Shown: positions 27,426 through 35,455 of the stretch, one piece after another | Numbering within the stretch: the first letter of the stretch is position 1 | How the letters are laid out: every line of letters begins with the position of its first letter | Assembly: GCF_000807255.1 (NCBI RefSeq) | Contig: NZ_CP009268.1 | Coordinates: 3,378,384-3,442,383 of the forward strand | Source of the DNA: Clostridium pasteurianum DSM 525 = ATCC 6013 | GTDB taxonomy: Bacteria; Bacillota; Clostridia; Clostridiales; Clostridiaceae | Direction of reading: 5' to 3' | Length of the DNA stretch: 64,000 bases | Notes under the pieces: model-generated | Databases searched by the model: none | What the model was told of the DNA's origin: nothing | What the model saw: the letters and a program-made list of their open reading frames with translations, nothing else | Program-made: the position numbers and the translations under genes

Positions 27426-29105
27426 TTATAGAACAGCCAGAACCAATGCTTCATAAGGTTTTAAGAATATTTCACCATTAGATATATCAAATGAGCCATA
27501 ATTTGATAGCAATACTTTTTCTACAGTATAATTTAATTTAAGCTTTATATTTTGACTATAGAAATTAGCTAATATTAAAAGCTTTTTATCCTCATATTCT
27601 CTTATATAGGCAAATATATTTTTATCATTTTCCATAAAGCCTTTGTATTTACCATATACAATCACATCAGAATATTCACTGTTTTTACGTAAATCAATCA
27701 GTTTTTTATAATAATTTAAAATGGAATCCTCAGCTTCCAGATTATTTTTTACATTTACTTCTTTATAATTGTTATTAGCCTTAAGCCAAGGTTTTCCCTT
27801 TGTAAATCCGGCATTTTTACTGTCATCCCACTGCATTGGAATTCTCGCATTATCCCTGCTTCTATTATGCACAGAAGTTAAAGCTTCTTCTTTGGATAAT
27901 CCATCCCTTATTGCACTATTATATTGATCAATGGAAGAAATATCATTGTACTCTTCAATAGAATCATATTTAACATTAGTCATTCCTATTTCTTCACCCT
28001 GATATACAAAAGGAATACCCTTTAACAAAAAATAAATTGTAGCCAGCATTTTTGCACTAGAAAGTCCTATATCCTCTTCCTTAATAAGCTTATTTAGAGA
28101 TCTTGGCTGATCATGATTTTCTAAAAATAGTGCTCCAAAACCTAAGTCATTATATACTTCCTGACTTTTAAAAAGAGCATCTTTGAATTCCTGCAGTGTC
28201 CACTCTTTAGGTGTATACCATTTTCCATCTTCAGCCACATCTAAATCAGAATGTCCAAATTCAAATAATAAATCAAAGAAACCCTCTGGTCCACTGTATT
28301 TCTTTAATTGTTCCCTTGGTATGCCTGGTGCTTCTGCTACAGTTACAATATCATATTTAGAAAATGTATTTTCTTTTAATTCAGCCAGAAAGTTCTCTAT
28401 TCCCTCCTGATTTAAAGAACCAGCATTTATATGAGCTAATCCCTCATTATCGTCAGCTTCTAAAGATTTAAAAGTGTTGTCTTTTTTTATATAAGTTATG
28501 GCATCTACTCTAAAACCACCAAGTCCCTTATCCAGCCAATAATTAACCATTTTATAAAGTTCTTTTCGAACCTGTTCATTTTCCCAATTTAAGTCTGGCT
28601 GCTTTTTTGAAAATACATGCAGATAATACTGTTTTGTATTTTCGTCATATTCCCAGGCAGAGCCGCCAAATATAGATCGCCAGTTATTTGGCGCACTGCC
28701 ATCTGGTTTTGGATCCTTCCATATATAAAAATTTCTTTTAGGATTATCTATGCTGCTCTTTGACTCTATAAACCAAGCATTCTCATCAGAAGTGTGGTTT
28801 ATAACCAAGTCCATCATGATTTTAATTCCTCTTTTATTTCCTTCCTCTATTAAACTGTCCATATCTTCCATGGAGCCAAATTGCTTGTCTATATCATAAT
28901 AATCACTAATATCATAGCCATTATCATCCATAGGACTTTTATATACTGGACTCAACCATATTATATCTATACCTAAATCTTTTAAATAGTCAAGCTTTTC
29001 AATGATACCTCTTATATCACCTATTCCATCATTATTGGAATCATAAAAACTTTTAGGATACACTTGATAAATTACACTTTTATCCCACCATCTTTTTCCC
29101 AACAC
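27426..29105 (-). CDS. GH13 alpha-glucosidase, copy 1 (Ala-type region II)
   Basis: This is a cytoplasmic GH13 subfamily 31-like enzyme of about 559 residues with no signal peptide. The N-terminus is RWWDKSVIYQVYPKSFYDSN. The nucleophile region is GGFRVDAITYIKK, the acid/base region is VTVAEAPG, and the third carboxylate is in LENHDQPR. The residue after the nucleophile is Ala, whereas the other two copies here have Val; this position is known to influence preference for alpha-1,4 or alpha-1,6 links. The start is GTG at 29105 or TTG at 29102 after AAGGAGG. It probably splits the disaccharides brought in by the symporter (gap 75 bases). Confidence 0.92.
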   Translation of the reverse strand: MLGKRWWDKSVIYQVYPKSFYDSNNDGIGDIRGIIEKLDYLKDLGIDIIWLSPVYKSPMDDNGYDISDYYDIDKQFGSMEDMDSLIEEGNKRGIKIMMDLVINHTSDENAWFIESKSSIDNPKRNFYIWKDPKPDGSAPNNWRSIFGGSAWEYDENTKQYYLHVFSKKQPDLNWENEQVRKELYKMVNYWLDKGLGGFRVDAITYIKKDNTFKSLEADDNEGLAHINAGSLNQEGIENFLAELKENTFSKYDIVTVAEAPGIPREQLKKYSGPEGFFDLLFEFGHSDLDVAEDGKWYTPKEWTLQEFKDALFKSQEVYNDLGFGALFLENHDQPRSLNKLIKEEDIGLSSAKMLATIYFLLKGIPFVYQGEEIGMTNVKYDSIEEYNDISSIDQYNSAIRDGLSKEEALTSVHNRSRDNARIPMQWDDSKNAGFTKGKPWLKANNNYKEVNVKNNLEAEDSILNYYKKLIDLRKNSEYSDVIVYGKYKGFMENDKNIFAYIREYEDKKLLILANFYSQNIKLKLNYTVEKVLLSNYGSFDISNGEIFLKPYEALVLAVL

Positions 29106-29180
29106 ATTTACCTCCTTATTGTACCTCCTATAGTACATACTATAGAAGCCTCTTTTAAAACTATATTAAAAATTTGATTT

Positions 29181-30431
29181 CTATCCAAGCTGCTGCTCTG
29201 GTAAGATCTTGCTGTTTTCTTTTTTTGCTAAAGCCTCATCCTTTTTTTCGTTTATCAAAGTAAAGGCTGCAAAAATAGTAAATACCAGCACTAATATTCC
29301 CATAAACAGATAAGTTTCTCTGAATCCTACTCTATCATACATTTTCCCTACAATAGGTGATAATACCGTAGTACCAATTTGAGTAGCAAATTGAAAACCT
29401 ACAAGATAAAGTACAGAGGATAGACGAGTATCAAAATTGTCTGCTAGATATTTAAATATTGATACTAATAGTGTAGCATACTCAAAGGAATGAATCAGCT
29501 TTATAACTGAAATGCTATAAGGATCACTGACAATTCCCGAACCAACCATACGACCGGTCATTATTATCCCAGCTAAAATCAATCCTCTTTTAGGACCTAT
29601 TTTGTTCACAATGACAGGAGCCAAAAACATCATACCTGCTTCCATGAAAACCTGAAGAGAATTTAAATCTCCAAAAACCTGATTGCCCAATTCTTTTGAA
29701 GGAAACAGCGAAGCATAATATACTGGGAATTGCTGATCGTAAACCATATATACACATACAGCTCCCACCATGTAAATCATGAAGAACCAAAAATCTTTTA
29801 ATTTAAAAAGCTCTTTAACATTTTTAAATCCTACTGATTCAGCCTGTTTAGCCTCTACAGTGCTTACATCAACTCTCATGAATAGAACAAGAATAATCAG
29901 TACTGCAGCCGAAACCGTTGCCATCCAAAAGTTTATATTAGGACTAATATTGAACACTCTTCCTGATACAAAGGCAGCACTGGCTGATCCAATTGACCCC
30001 CACATACGTGCACGTCCAAATTCAAAATCATATTTTCTTCCAGCTTTTTCAATATAGGATTCCACACTGGCGCAACCTGCTATAAAAGTTAAACCTAGGT
30101 AAAGCCCTCCAATCAAAGCTCCAACTATAAAATTACTTTTTAAAAGCGGTCCATATACATATATATAGAAAGGTCCAGCTAATGCAAGCAGTGCAGTTAT
30201 AAAATATAGTACATATTTCTTTAATCCGATACGGTCAGATATGTATCCGTATATAGGCTGAAAAATCATAGCAAAGACAGCGTTTACAGAAAATACAATC
30301 CCAGTTTGTGCTCCAGTTAAATTTATCTTTTCTCCAAGCCATATAGCAAAGAAAGAAAAACAGGAAGCATAGGCAAAGAAAAACAATAAAAAATATGCAC
30401 TTAGATTCCAATACATAATTCTTTTTTTCAT
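29181..30431 (-). CDS. MFS oligosaccharide:proton symporter (LacY/CscB type)
   Basis: The 416-residue protein has twelve hydrophobic helices. The N-terminal pattern (YWNLSAYFLLFFFAYASCFS, AIWLGEKINLTGAQTGIVFS, YGYISDRIGLKK) matches the LacY/CscB group that takes up lactose, sucrose, raffinose or melibiose with a proton. The ATG at 30431 has GAGGAG seven bases upstream. Sucrose phosphorylase lies upstream and an alpha-glucosidase downstream, so sucrose or a related alpha-glucoside is the best guess. Repeat R1-B begins 27 bases upstream, between it and sucrose phosphorylase. Confidence 0.85.
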   Translation of the reverse strand: MKKRIMYWNLSAYFLLFFFAYASCFSFFAIWLGEKINLTGAQTGIVFSVNAVFAMIFQPIYGYISDRIGLKKYVLYFITALLALAGPFYIYVYGPLLKSNFIVGALIGGLYLGLTFIAGCASVESYIEKAGRKYDFEFGRARMWGSIGSASAAFVSGRVFNISPNINFWMATVSAAVLIILVLFMRVDVSTVEAKQAESVGFKNVKELFKLKDFWFFMIYMVGAVCVYMVYDQQFPVYYASLFPSKELGNQVFGDLNSLQVFMEAGMMFLAPVIVNKIGPKRGLILAGIIMTGRMVGSGIVSDPYSISVIKLIHSFEYATLLVSIFKYLADNFDTRLSSVLYLVGFQFATQIGTTVLSPIVGKMYDRVGFRETYLFMGILVLVFTIFAAFTLINEKKDEALAKKENSKILPEQQLG

Positions 30432-30457
30432 AGATATTCTCCTCATATATTTATTTC

Positions 30458-30687
30458 ACCTGACTAACTTGGCGTAAGTCTCCCACGCACTCTGTGAAAG
30501 TGATTCACACCAAATTAAAATTTGGGTTCTCTACTTGCACTCTGTGAAAGCGACCAAATACAAAATAAATTTTGTTTTGTCTGCTTTTCTTCAAGTGGGA
30601 GTTCGACGCCAAGTAAGCCATGCATTTGCAGTTCTAAAATTCAGATGGGGTAAAAAAATCCCCACTGAATTAAGAACTTGCTTCAAT
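30458..30687 (-). repeat. R1 repeat, copy B (230 bp, two internal modules)
   Basis: This is the longest R1 copy, on the minus strand. From 30687 it begins ATTGAAGCAAG, has the first stem (TTAATTCAGTGGGG / CCCCATCTGAATTTTAG), then GAACTCCCACTTGAA. It then has two successive modules, each with an AT-rich hairpin flanked by AGA(G)AACCCAAAT-like and CTTTCACAGAGTGC. It ends in CCAAGTTAGTCAGGT. It lies between sucrose phosphorylase and the symporter, in sense with that transcript. Confidence 0.85.
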
Positions 30688-30705
30688 AGTCAGTTTAAAA
30701 ATTGT

Positions 30706-30913
30706 ATTTCCAGTAATTAAAAATGACTACTAAGGCACATGAAAATAAATAATAAGTCAAAGATGCGACGGGTATTTTGAATCATACAAGGAAATAGGTT
30801 CCGCAGATAGTGAGCTATCTAAGGGTTCTGTTGACGCAGTAGGATTTAAAATAGACTAGCATACTGACTAGTTATTTATTTGAATGTGCCTAAAGAAAAA
30901 GATTACTGGAAAT
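30706..30913. ncRNA. Candidate structured RNA (or inverted-repeat element), 208 bp
   Basis: Outer arms ATTTCCAGTAAT (30706-30717) and ATTACTGGAAAT (30902-30913) are exact complements. Inside, 30733-30759 pairs with 30865-30891 (GGCACAT/ATGTGCC, AAATAAATAA/TTATTTATTT, AGTCA/TGACT). Further in, TATTTTGAATC pairs with GATTTAAAATA (11 bp), with a tetraloop-size hairpin AGATAG-TGAG-CTATCT. TGCG (30764) with CGCA (30835) would cross that helix as a pseudoknot. No ORF explains the region. The size and pseudoknot would suit a family such as raiA RNA, but I cannot confirm the family or strand. A non-autonomous inverted-repeat transposon is the alternative. Confidence 0.5.
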
Positions 30914-30964
30914 TATATTTACTATAATGCTAATCCTTGCAAGATAGGCCTCAACCTGCTAAAC

Positions 30965-32413
30965 TTATGTCAATTCCTTAATCTCTTTACTGTCTGCATC
31001 AAAATAATTAATTTTAAATTTATGAGTTTTAAGATCAGCCTTTAAAACTGCTTTAAGTTCACCCTTTTCCCAAGTTATTTCTAAAACTTCTTCACTAACT
31101 GTATCAGTTATGGAATAATCACCACCAAAAGCTCCGTAAGAATTTCTGAATTCCATAAGTTTTAACAGTCTCTTCATGACAGGTCTTTTCATATTTTCTT
31201 TTACTTCTTCTTTACTATAGTAATGACGATTTATATTTCTTCCTACTTTTGTTTTTTCTAATAATTCTATATCATTTTCTCCAGCCATAAGTCCTACATA
31301 ATATACCTGAGGTATTCCTGGTGCAAAAAACTGGATAGCTCTTGCCAAAATATAGGCATCATCATTATTACCAAGAGCTGAATAATAGGTACAATTAATC
31401 TGATATATATCAAGATTATTGTAGGCAGTGGTATTATATATTTTCTTTACATTTGCTCCTTTAGTGAATAGTGCTTCTCTTGTCATTTCTACTTCCTCAT
31501 CTGTCAACAAATCCTTTACATCCACTACCCCAATACCATCATGAGTATCTAATGTAGTAAACTGCTTTTTAGGAGACATTTCAAGCCATTTTATAAGATT
31601 TTTATTCACTCCACTATATAGGGCATGAAGCATAATCATAGGTAATGCAAAATCGTATATCCAGTGACCTTTTTCTGCTATTTTCATTTGTATTGAATAG
31701 TGTTCATGTATTTCTGGTAATATATCTACATTCAATGGTTCTAATATTTCCTTTACTTCATCAAGAAGTTCCCAGGTATCTGGTTCTATGAAGAAGCAAT
31801 TTGTTCCAACTTTTTTAGTAGCATAGGCAAAAGCGTCGAGTCTTATTAATGAAGCCTTCCTCTTTGCCATATTTGTAAGAGTATCCTTTATAAACTTCTT
31901 AGTAACCTCTGATTTTACATTTAAGTCTACCTGTTCACTGTCAAAGGTACACCAAACTTTTTCACTGGTATCATCTGCAAATTCTACATCTATATAAGGT
32001 GCCCTAGGCTTTCTCTTATATATTAAATCTACATCTTCCTGGGTAGGCTCACCTTTAGGCCAAAAATCTTTATATCTTATAAAGAAGTCTTTATAAGGTG
32101 ATTTATCTTTGTTTTTCTGAAAATCCTTAAAATATTCAGAACTTTTGGATATGTGATTTATCATAAAGTCATACATTAAATAGAAACTTTCACCTAATTT
32201 TTTAATATCTTCCCAATCCCCAAAAGCAGGATCTACTTTTTCATAACCCATTGGTGCAAATCCTCTGTCTGCGGATGATGGAAAGAAGGGTAATATATGT
32301 ACCCCCCCTATTGCTTTTTTAAAATAAGTTGTTAAAAGGTTTTCAAGTTCACTTAAATTTTTACCTAGACTATCTGCATAAGTAATAAGCATTATTTTAT
32401 TTTTAACTGCCAT
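30965..32413 (-). CDS. gtfA: Sucrose phosphorylase (GH13_18)
   Basis: The enzyme splits sucrose with phosphate into alpha-glucose 1-phosphate and fructose in the cytoplasm. At 482 residues it has the usual length. The catalytic set is visible: nucleophile Asp193 in [12 protein letters not shown], acid/base Glu234 in LPEIHEHY, and stabiliser Asp292 in TLDTHDGIG. The N-terminus [14 protein letters not shown] and [20 protein letters not shown] are typical of the family. A promoter and LacI-type operator lie 300 bases upstream. The leader also carries a 14-bp hairpin and an R2 element. The symporter gene follows after about 530 bases that hold R1-B and the structured element. Confidence 0.93.
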   Translation of the reverse strand: MAVKNKIMLITYADSLGKNLSELENLLTTYFKKAIGGVHILPFFPSSADRGFAPMGYEKVDPAFGDWEDIKKLGESFYLMYDFMINHISKSSEYFKDFQKNKDKSPYKDFFIRYKDFWPKGEPTQEDVDLIYKRKPRAPYIDVEFADDTSEKVWCTFDSEQVDLNVKSEVTKKFIKDTLTNMAKRKASLIRLDAFAYATKKVGTNCFFIEPDTWELLDEVKEILEPLNVDILPEIHEHYSIQMKIAEKGHWIYDFALPMIMLHALYSGVNKNLIKWLEMSPKKQFTTLDTHDGIGVVDVKDLLTDEEVEMTREALFTKGANVKKIYNTTAYNNLDIYQINCTYYSALGNNDDAYILARAIQFFAPGIPQVYYVGLMAGENDIELLEKTKVGRNINRHYYSKEEVKENMKRPVMKRLLKLMEFRNSYGAFGGDYSITDTVSEEVLEITWEKGELKAVLKADLKTHKFKINYFDADSKEIKELT

Positions 32414-32515
32414 AATTATTTCCTCCTAATTGTATTTTTAGAATTAATTTCAATCTATACCTTAAAATCATATTTATAATTATTATACAGAATACTGTAT
32501 ACATTGTAATAAACA

Positions 32516-32550
32516 GATTTCTAAGTATCTGCATTTGATACTTAGAAATC
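32516..32550. promoter_or_regulatory. Hairpin in sucrose phosphorylase leader
   Basis: GATTTCTAAGTATC (32516-32529) and GATACTTAGAAATC (32537-32550) form a perfect 14-bp stem with a 7-base loop. It lies between the predicted promoter (32717-32745) and the start codon at 32413. On the minus strand it is followed by TGTTTATT, a weak T tract, so it could be an attenuator or merely a stable leader hairpin. Confidence 0.5.
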
Positions 32551-32572
32551 GTTGTCCTTTATAGGGTAAATT

Positions 32573-32640
32573 GTTATCCAGAGACGTACCCCACTGTACA
32601 AAGGATGGGAGTATTACATCTGTTAGTCATCGGATAAAAA
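32573..32640 (+). repeat. R2 element, copy a
   Basis: It begins GTTATCCAGAGACGTA and ends TAGTCATCGGATAAAA; TTATCC (32574) and GGATAA (32632) can close a stem. The same ends recur at 35338-35423, and the right half recurs at 43681-43715. The middle differs between copies and contains small hairpins (GTAC...GTAC here). It lies in the leader of sucrose phosphorylase, antisense to that gene. Confidence 0.65.
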
Positions 32641-32697
32641 ATTTATGGAATAAAATTTCTATAATCATCTATAATTTAGGTTTATTGATATTATATA

Positions 32698-32745
32698 TGA
32701 AACATGTTCCATATATAATATAATATATATTGTAATCGCTGTCAA
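32698..32745 (-). promoter_or_regulatory. Promoter and LacI-type operator O3 of sucrose phosphorylase
   Basis: On the minus strand TTGACA (32740-32745) and TATATT (32717-32722) are 17 bases apart. Six bases further on is TGAAACATGTTCCA as written on the plus strand (32698-32711), a one-mismatch version of the operator at 26022. The arrangement copies that of the ABC importer promoter, so both should answer to the same LacI protein. Confidence 0.82.
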
Positions 32746-33026
32746 CAAAAATGTACTTGTTTTCATAAATAAATTATCAGCTGAAAATGTAAATTTATAT
32801 TATTGAGCTTTAATATACATTTGTTTGAACAAAAATACATCTTATGTATTTTATTCATTTAACAGGTTATTTTTTTCATATAAAAAAGCGGCCACAGCCG
32901 CGTTATTTCGCTTCGCTCAACTTCTTTTGGGCGAAGCCCTTTAATTAGACCCATTTCTTAGCATATCTATTTCATAATATTTTTATAAAGCTAAAACCTT
33001 TGCGAAGCATATTGATGCTCCGCATT

Positions 33027-33296
33027 TTAATACTCATAAGTTATACCATGAACTCCGTCATATTTTCTTGGTCTCATTATAGCTCCGCATTTCTCGCAAC
33101 TAAATGTAGGAGGTTCAATTACATTTTCATCATCTATTTCATCAAACATCTCAACTACATCCCTTGGTATATATTCTTCCACTCCACATTCTGTACATAT
33201 ATATAAGACTCCGTCTTCTTCAATTAAATTTTCTTTCAATTTAGCTTTATATTTTGCCCTTTGTTTATCTTTTATTTTTTTATTCTTTTTAGCCAT
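33027..33296 (-). CDS. Small zinc-ribbon protein next to IS91 transposase
   Basis: The 89-residue protein has a very basic N-terminus (MAKKNKKIKDKQRAKYKAKLK) and two CxxC pairs (ICTECG and SCEKCG) separated by an acidic stretch (EMFDEIDDENV). The spacing suggests one zinc ribbon. The gene starts 15 bases after the transposase stop on the same strand and ends in a hairpin (AGCAT-ATTG-ATGCT, 33002-33023), so the two are probably co-transcribed. I do not recognise a named family. It could be a DNA-binding helper or passenger of the element. Confidence 0.7.
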   Translation of the reverse strand: MAKKNKKIKDKQRAKYKAKLKENLIEEDGVLYICTECGVEEYIPRDVVEMFDEIDDENVIEPPTFSCEKCGAIMRPRKYDGVHGITYEY

Positions 33297-33311
33297 AATA
33301 ACTACCTTCCT

Positions 33312-34538
33312 TTATACATATAATGGCTCTATTTTATCACGAATTATCCCCTTAATCACACCATAATTGTACATTATCTCTTCAATTTTTCTTTTGTTTT
33401 CACCTATTATTTTCTCTTTAAATTTTTCTCTTACACTTACATTTTTATAGTATATATCATGAAATTTCATCTGTATTCCACACTTTTCACATTTTAATGG
33501 ATTCACTCCAAATGTAAGAAGTATTCTTGTTTGCCAATTATTAATTTTTCTTTTGAACTCAGCAACTTTTTCATTTACCAACTTAAAAAATTTATTTTTA
33601 TGTCTTGTGTTTTTAGCATATATTCCATAATATCTTATCATCTTAAAATTCTTTTCTGGTATGTGTCTTATTACTCTACCTATAAAATCAATAACATCTA
33701 TTTCCTCTACAACTTCTTCACCATCTTCATGTCTTTCATAACGAAAAGTTACTTTTTTACCATCATACTTTATTATTCTTGATTCAGCGATAGCTGGTCT
33801 TGCTGTATATCTTCCAACATACTTTCCTGCTTGCTTTGCTGTTTTTATTTCACCTTTTCCATATACATAAAATCCATTCTCTAACCTTTTATATAGCTTA
33901 TTTTTTAATTTTTTAAATTCTTTTTTTCCACTTTTAAGATTAATTCCTATTTCGTCTAACAATATTTTTTGCCATCTTTTCCTTAGTGCTGTATAATTTA
34001 TATGTTTTGTATTCCTCCAAATTGTAATTTCTCCAGCACCACCTTCGGTGACAATTAAGTGAACATGTGGATTCCATTTTAAGTCTCTTCCAAAAGTATG
34101 AATTACTGAGATTATTCCTGGTGTAAAACATTCTTTTTTATTTAAATCTCTAAACCAGCTCATAATTGCTTTTGCTGAACATTTAGGTAATAATGATAAT
34201 AGTTTTCTATCCCTAGCAAAATATATTCTAAGTTCCTGTGGAATTGTAAATACCATATGTCTATGCTTTGAGTTAATGAGTCTTGCCACCATTTCATCAG
34301 ACCATTCTTCAGATTTTTTCTTACCACATGAGGTACAAAATCTACTTTTACAGCTAAATCCAACTCTTTTTATATGACCACAATTTTCACACTTAAACTC
34401 AATAAATCCATTATCTAAGGATTTACAATTAATCATCTTATCAACTTCTCTACTTATGTTAGCTCTAATTTTCCCTTTATATATCTCACTGAATTTTTCC
34501 CAATTATCCACAAATATTTGTTTTATAACACCTTGCAT
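33312..34538 (-). CDS. IS91-family transposase (HUH, zinc-binding N-terminus)
   Basis: The roughly 408-residue protein starts with a zinc-binding domain (CENCGHIKRVGFSCKSRFCTSCGKKKSEEW). The HUH motif WNPHVHLIVTEGG holds the metal-binding histidines. The tyrosine motif AGKYVGRYTARPAI has two tyrosines three residues apart, as expected for a Y2 rolling-circle transposase. A further zinc pair (CEKCGIQM) is near the C-terminus. All expected motifs are present without frameshift, so it may be active. The start is uncertain: ATG at 34538 (MQGVIKQIF), with a frame extending to 34550. Confidence 0.9.
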   Translation of the reverse strand: MQGVIKQIFVDNWEKFSEIYKGKIRANISREVDKMINCKSLDNGFIEFKCENCGHIKRVGFSCKSRFCTSCGKKKSEEWSDEMVARLINSKHRHMVFTIPQELRIYFARDRKLLSLLPKCSAKAIMSWFRDLNKKECFTPGIISVIHTFGRDLKWNPHVHLIVTEGGAGEITIWRNTKHINYTALRKRWQKILLDEIGINLKSGKKEFKKLKNKLYKRLENGFYVYGKGEIKTAKQAGKYVGRYTARPAIAESRIIKYDGKKVTFRYERHEDGEEVVEEIDVIDFIGRVIRHIPEKNFKMIRYYGIYAKNTRHKNKFFKLVNEKVAEFKRKINNWQTRILLTFGVNPLKCEKCGIQMKFHDIYYKNVSVREKFKEKIIGENKRKIEEIMYNYGVIKGIIRDKIEPLYV

Positions 34539-34910
34539 AATCATCACCAATCACTAAATTTGCTAATAATTATATCAAAAATCCTATTCCAAAATATTAC
34601 TTGTAATATTTTCCTCAAACTTCTAACATTAGATTTTTCAAGCCCTGCCGGGCAATATTTTTATACAAAAAATTTTTAAATTCCTAATATATAAAAAATA
34701 ATTAAATTTAATAATTAATTTAATCACCTTAAAAAAATGAAAAGACATACGCATATATATGACATGAATAAAGATAGAGAATAGCATAAATATAATTAAA
34801 TATGGAATAAAAGGGGGATAGAACAAATTTAAAAGATTATCATGAAAAATTTATGCTTATTTACCAGTAAAAAATTGCTTTTAAGTGGATTTTATGGCAT
34901 ACGGACAATA

Positions 34911-34933
34911 GAAAAATGTTAATAACATTTTTC
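34911..34933. other. Small perfect hairpin in GH31 upstream region
   Basis: GAAAAATGTT and AACATTTTTC flank a 3-base loop. No gene is adjacent on either side; the 900-base gap (34551-35455) otherwise contains the IS end, operator O4, repeat R1-C and element R2-b. Confidence 0.4.
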
Positions 34934-34985
34934 ATAAATACTAAATTTAGCCAACAGTATAAATGTAATATGTTATATAGTAGAG

Positions 34986-35016
34986 TATACTGCGCCTAAT
35001 GAAACATGTTTCATTA
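34986..35016 (+). promoter_or_regulatory. LacI-type operator O4 with probable -10 box
   Basis: TAATGAAACATGTTTCATTA (34997-35016) is a perfect 20-bp palindrome, the longest of the four sites. TATACT (34986-34991) just upstream on the plus strand could be the -10 box of the GH31 gene; the -35 is weak. If so, the transcript has a leader of about 440 bases that carries R1-C and R2-b. Confidence 0.75.
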
Positions 35017-35059
35017 ATGATTACATTATACTATTTGAAATAATACTTACAAATGTCAT

Positions 35060-35246
35060 ATTGAAGCAAGTTCTTAATTCAGGTGGGGATTCTTTTACAA
35101 CATCTGAATTTTAGAACTGCAAATGCATGACTAATTTGGTGCGAATCACTTTCACAGCGTGTAAGCAGAGAACCCAAATCTTTTTTTTGATTTTGTGTGA
35201 GGACTGTACAGAGTGCGTGGGAGACTTACACCAAGTTAGTCAGGTG
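35060..35246 (+). repeat. R1 repeat, copy C (187 bp)
   Basis: It has the standard ends (ATTGAAGCAAG to CAAGTTAGTCAGGTG) and first stem. Its second half differs: TGACTAATTTGGTGCGAATC replaces the usual TGGCTTACTTGGCGTTGAAC and pairs well with GACTTACACCAAGTTAGTCA at the far end. The base changes keep the outer pairing, which argues for a selected structure. It lies between operator O4 and the GH31 start, in sense. Confidence 0.85.
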
Positions 35247-35337
35247 AAAATTGTTTTGCCGTCTCTATTTTTATTTAAGACAACCTAACATGAAGTAAAC
35301 GAAGTTCTCTATTTATGACCTATGAAACTTGTAAATC

Positions 35338-35423
35338 GTTATCCAGAGACATATCAGCTGTTACATCATACTTTCAAAGAATACGATAGAAGTATTCTAG
35401 ATGATGATGGTCATCGGATAAAA
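35338..35423 (+). repeat. R2 element, copy b
   Basis: It has the ends GTTATCCAGAGACATA and GTCATCGGATAAAA, with TTATCC/GGATAA able to close the structure. The interior folds as ACATCAT/ATGATGA around GAATAC-GATAGAA-GTATTC. It sits 33 bases before the GH31 start codon, in the sense orientation, unlike copy a. The ends are well conserved, the middle is not. Confidence 0.65.
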
Positions 35424-35455
35424 CAAAAATTATAATAATTAATGGGAGTGAAACT

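Larger units (their letters stand above)
32888..34660 (-). mobile_element. IS91-family insertion sequence (approximate limits)
   Basis: The element holds a Y2/HUH-type transposase gene and a small zinc-ribbon ORF, both on the minus strand. Its sides are marked by GC-rich hairpins absent from the surrounding AT-rich DNA: GCGGC-CACA-GCCGC at 32888-32901 with GGGCGAAGCCC at about 32930, and GCCCTGCCGGGC near 34641-34655. IS91 elements move by rolling-circle replication and make no target duplication, so exact ends cannot be fixed by eye. It lies between the operators O3 and O4 of two divergent sugar genes, which it may have pushed apart. Confidence 0.75.

Noticed and set aside
30535-30720. 61-residue plus-strand reading
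   Set aside because: It lies inside repeat R1-B and its flank; its residues simply reflect the hairpin DNA and match no family.
32573-35423. R2 start (TTATCCAGAGA) resembling a SAM-I riboswitch
   Set aside because: The conserved S-box core (GGGACTGGCCC-like) is missing, orientation to genes varies, and the neighbours are sugar genes.
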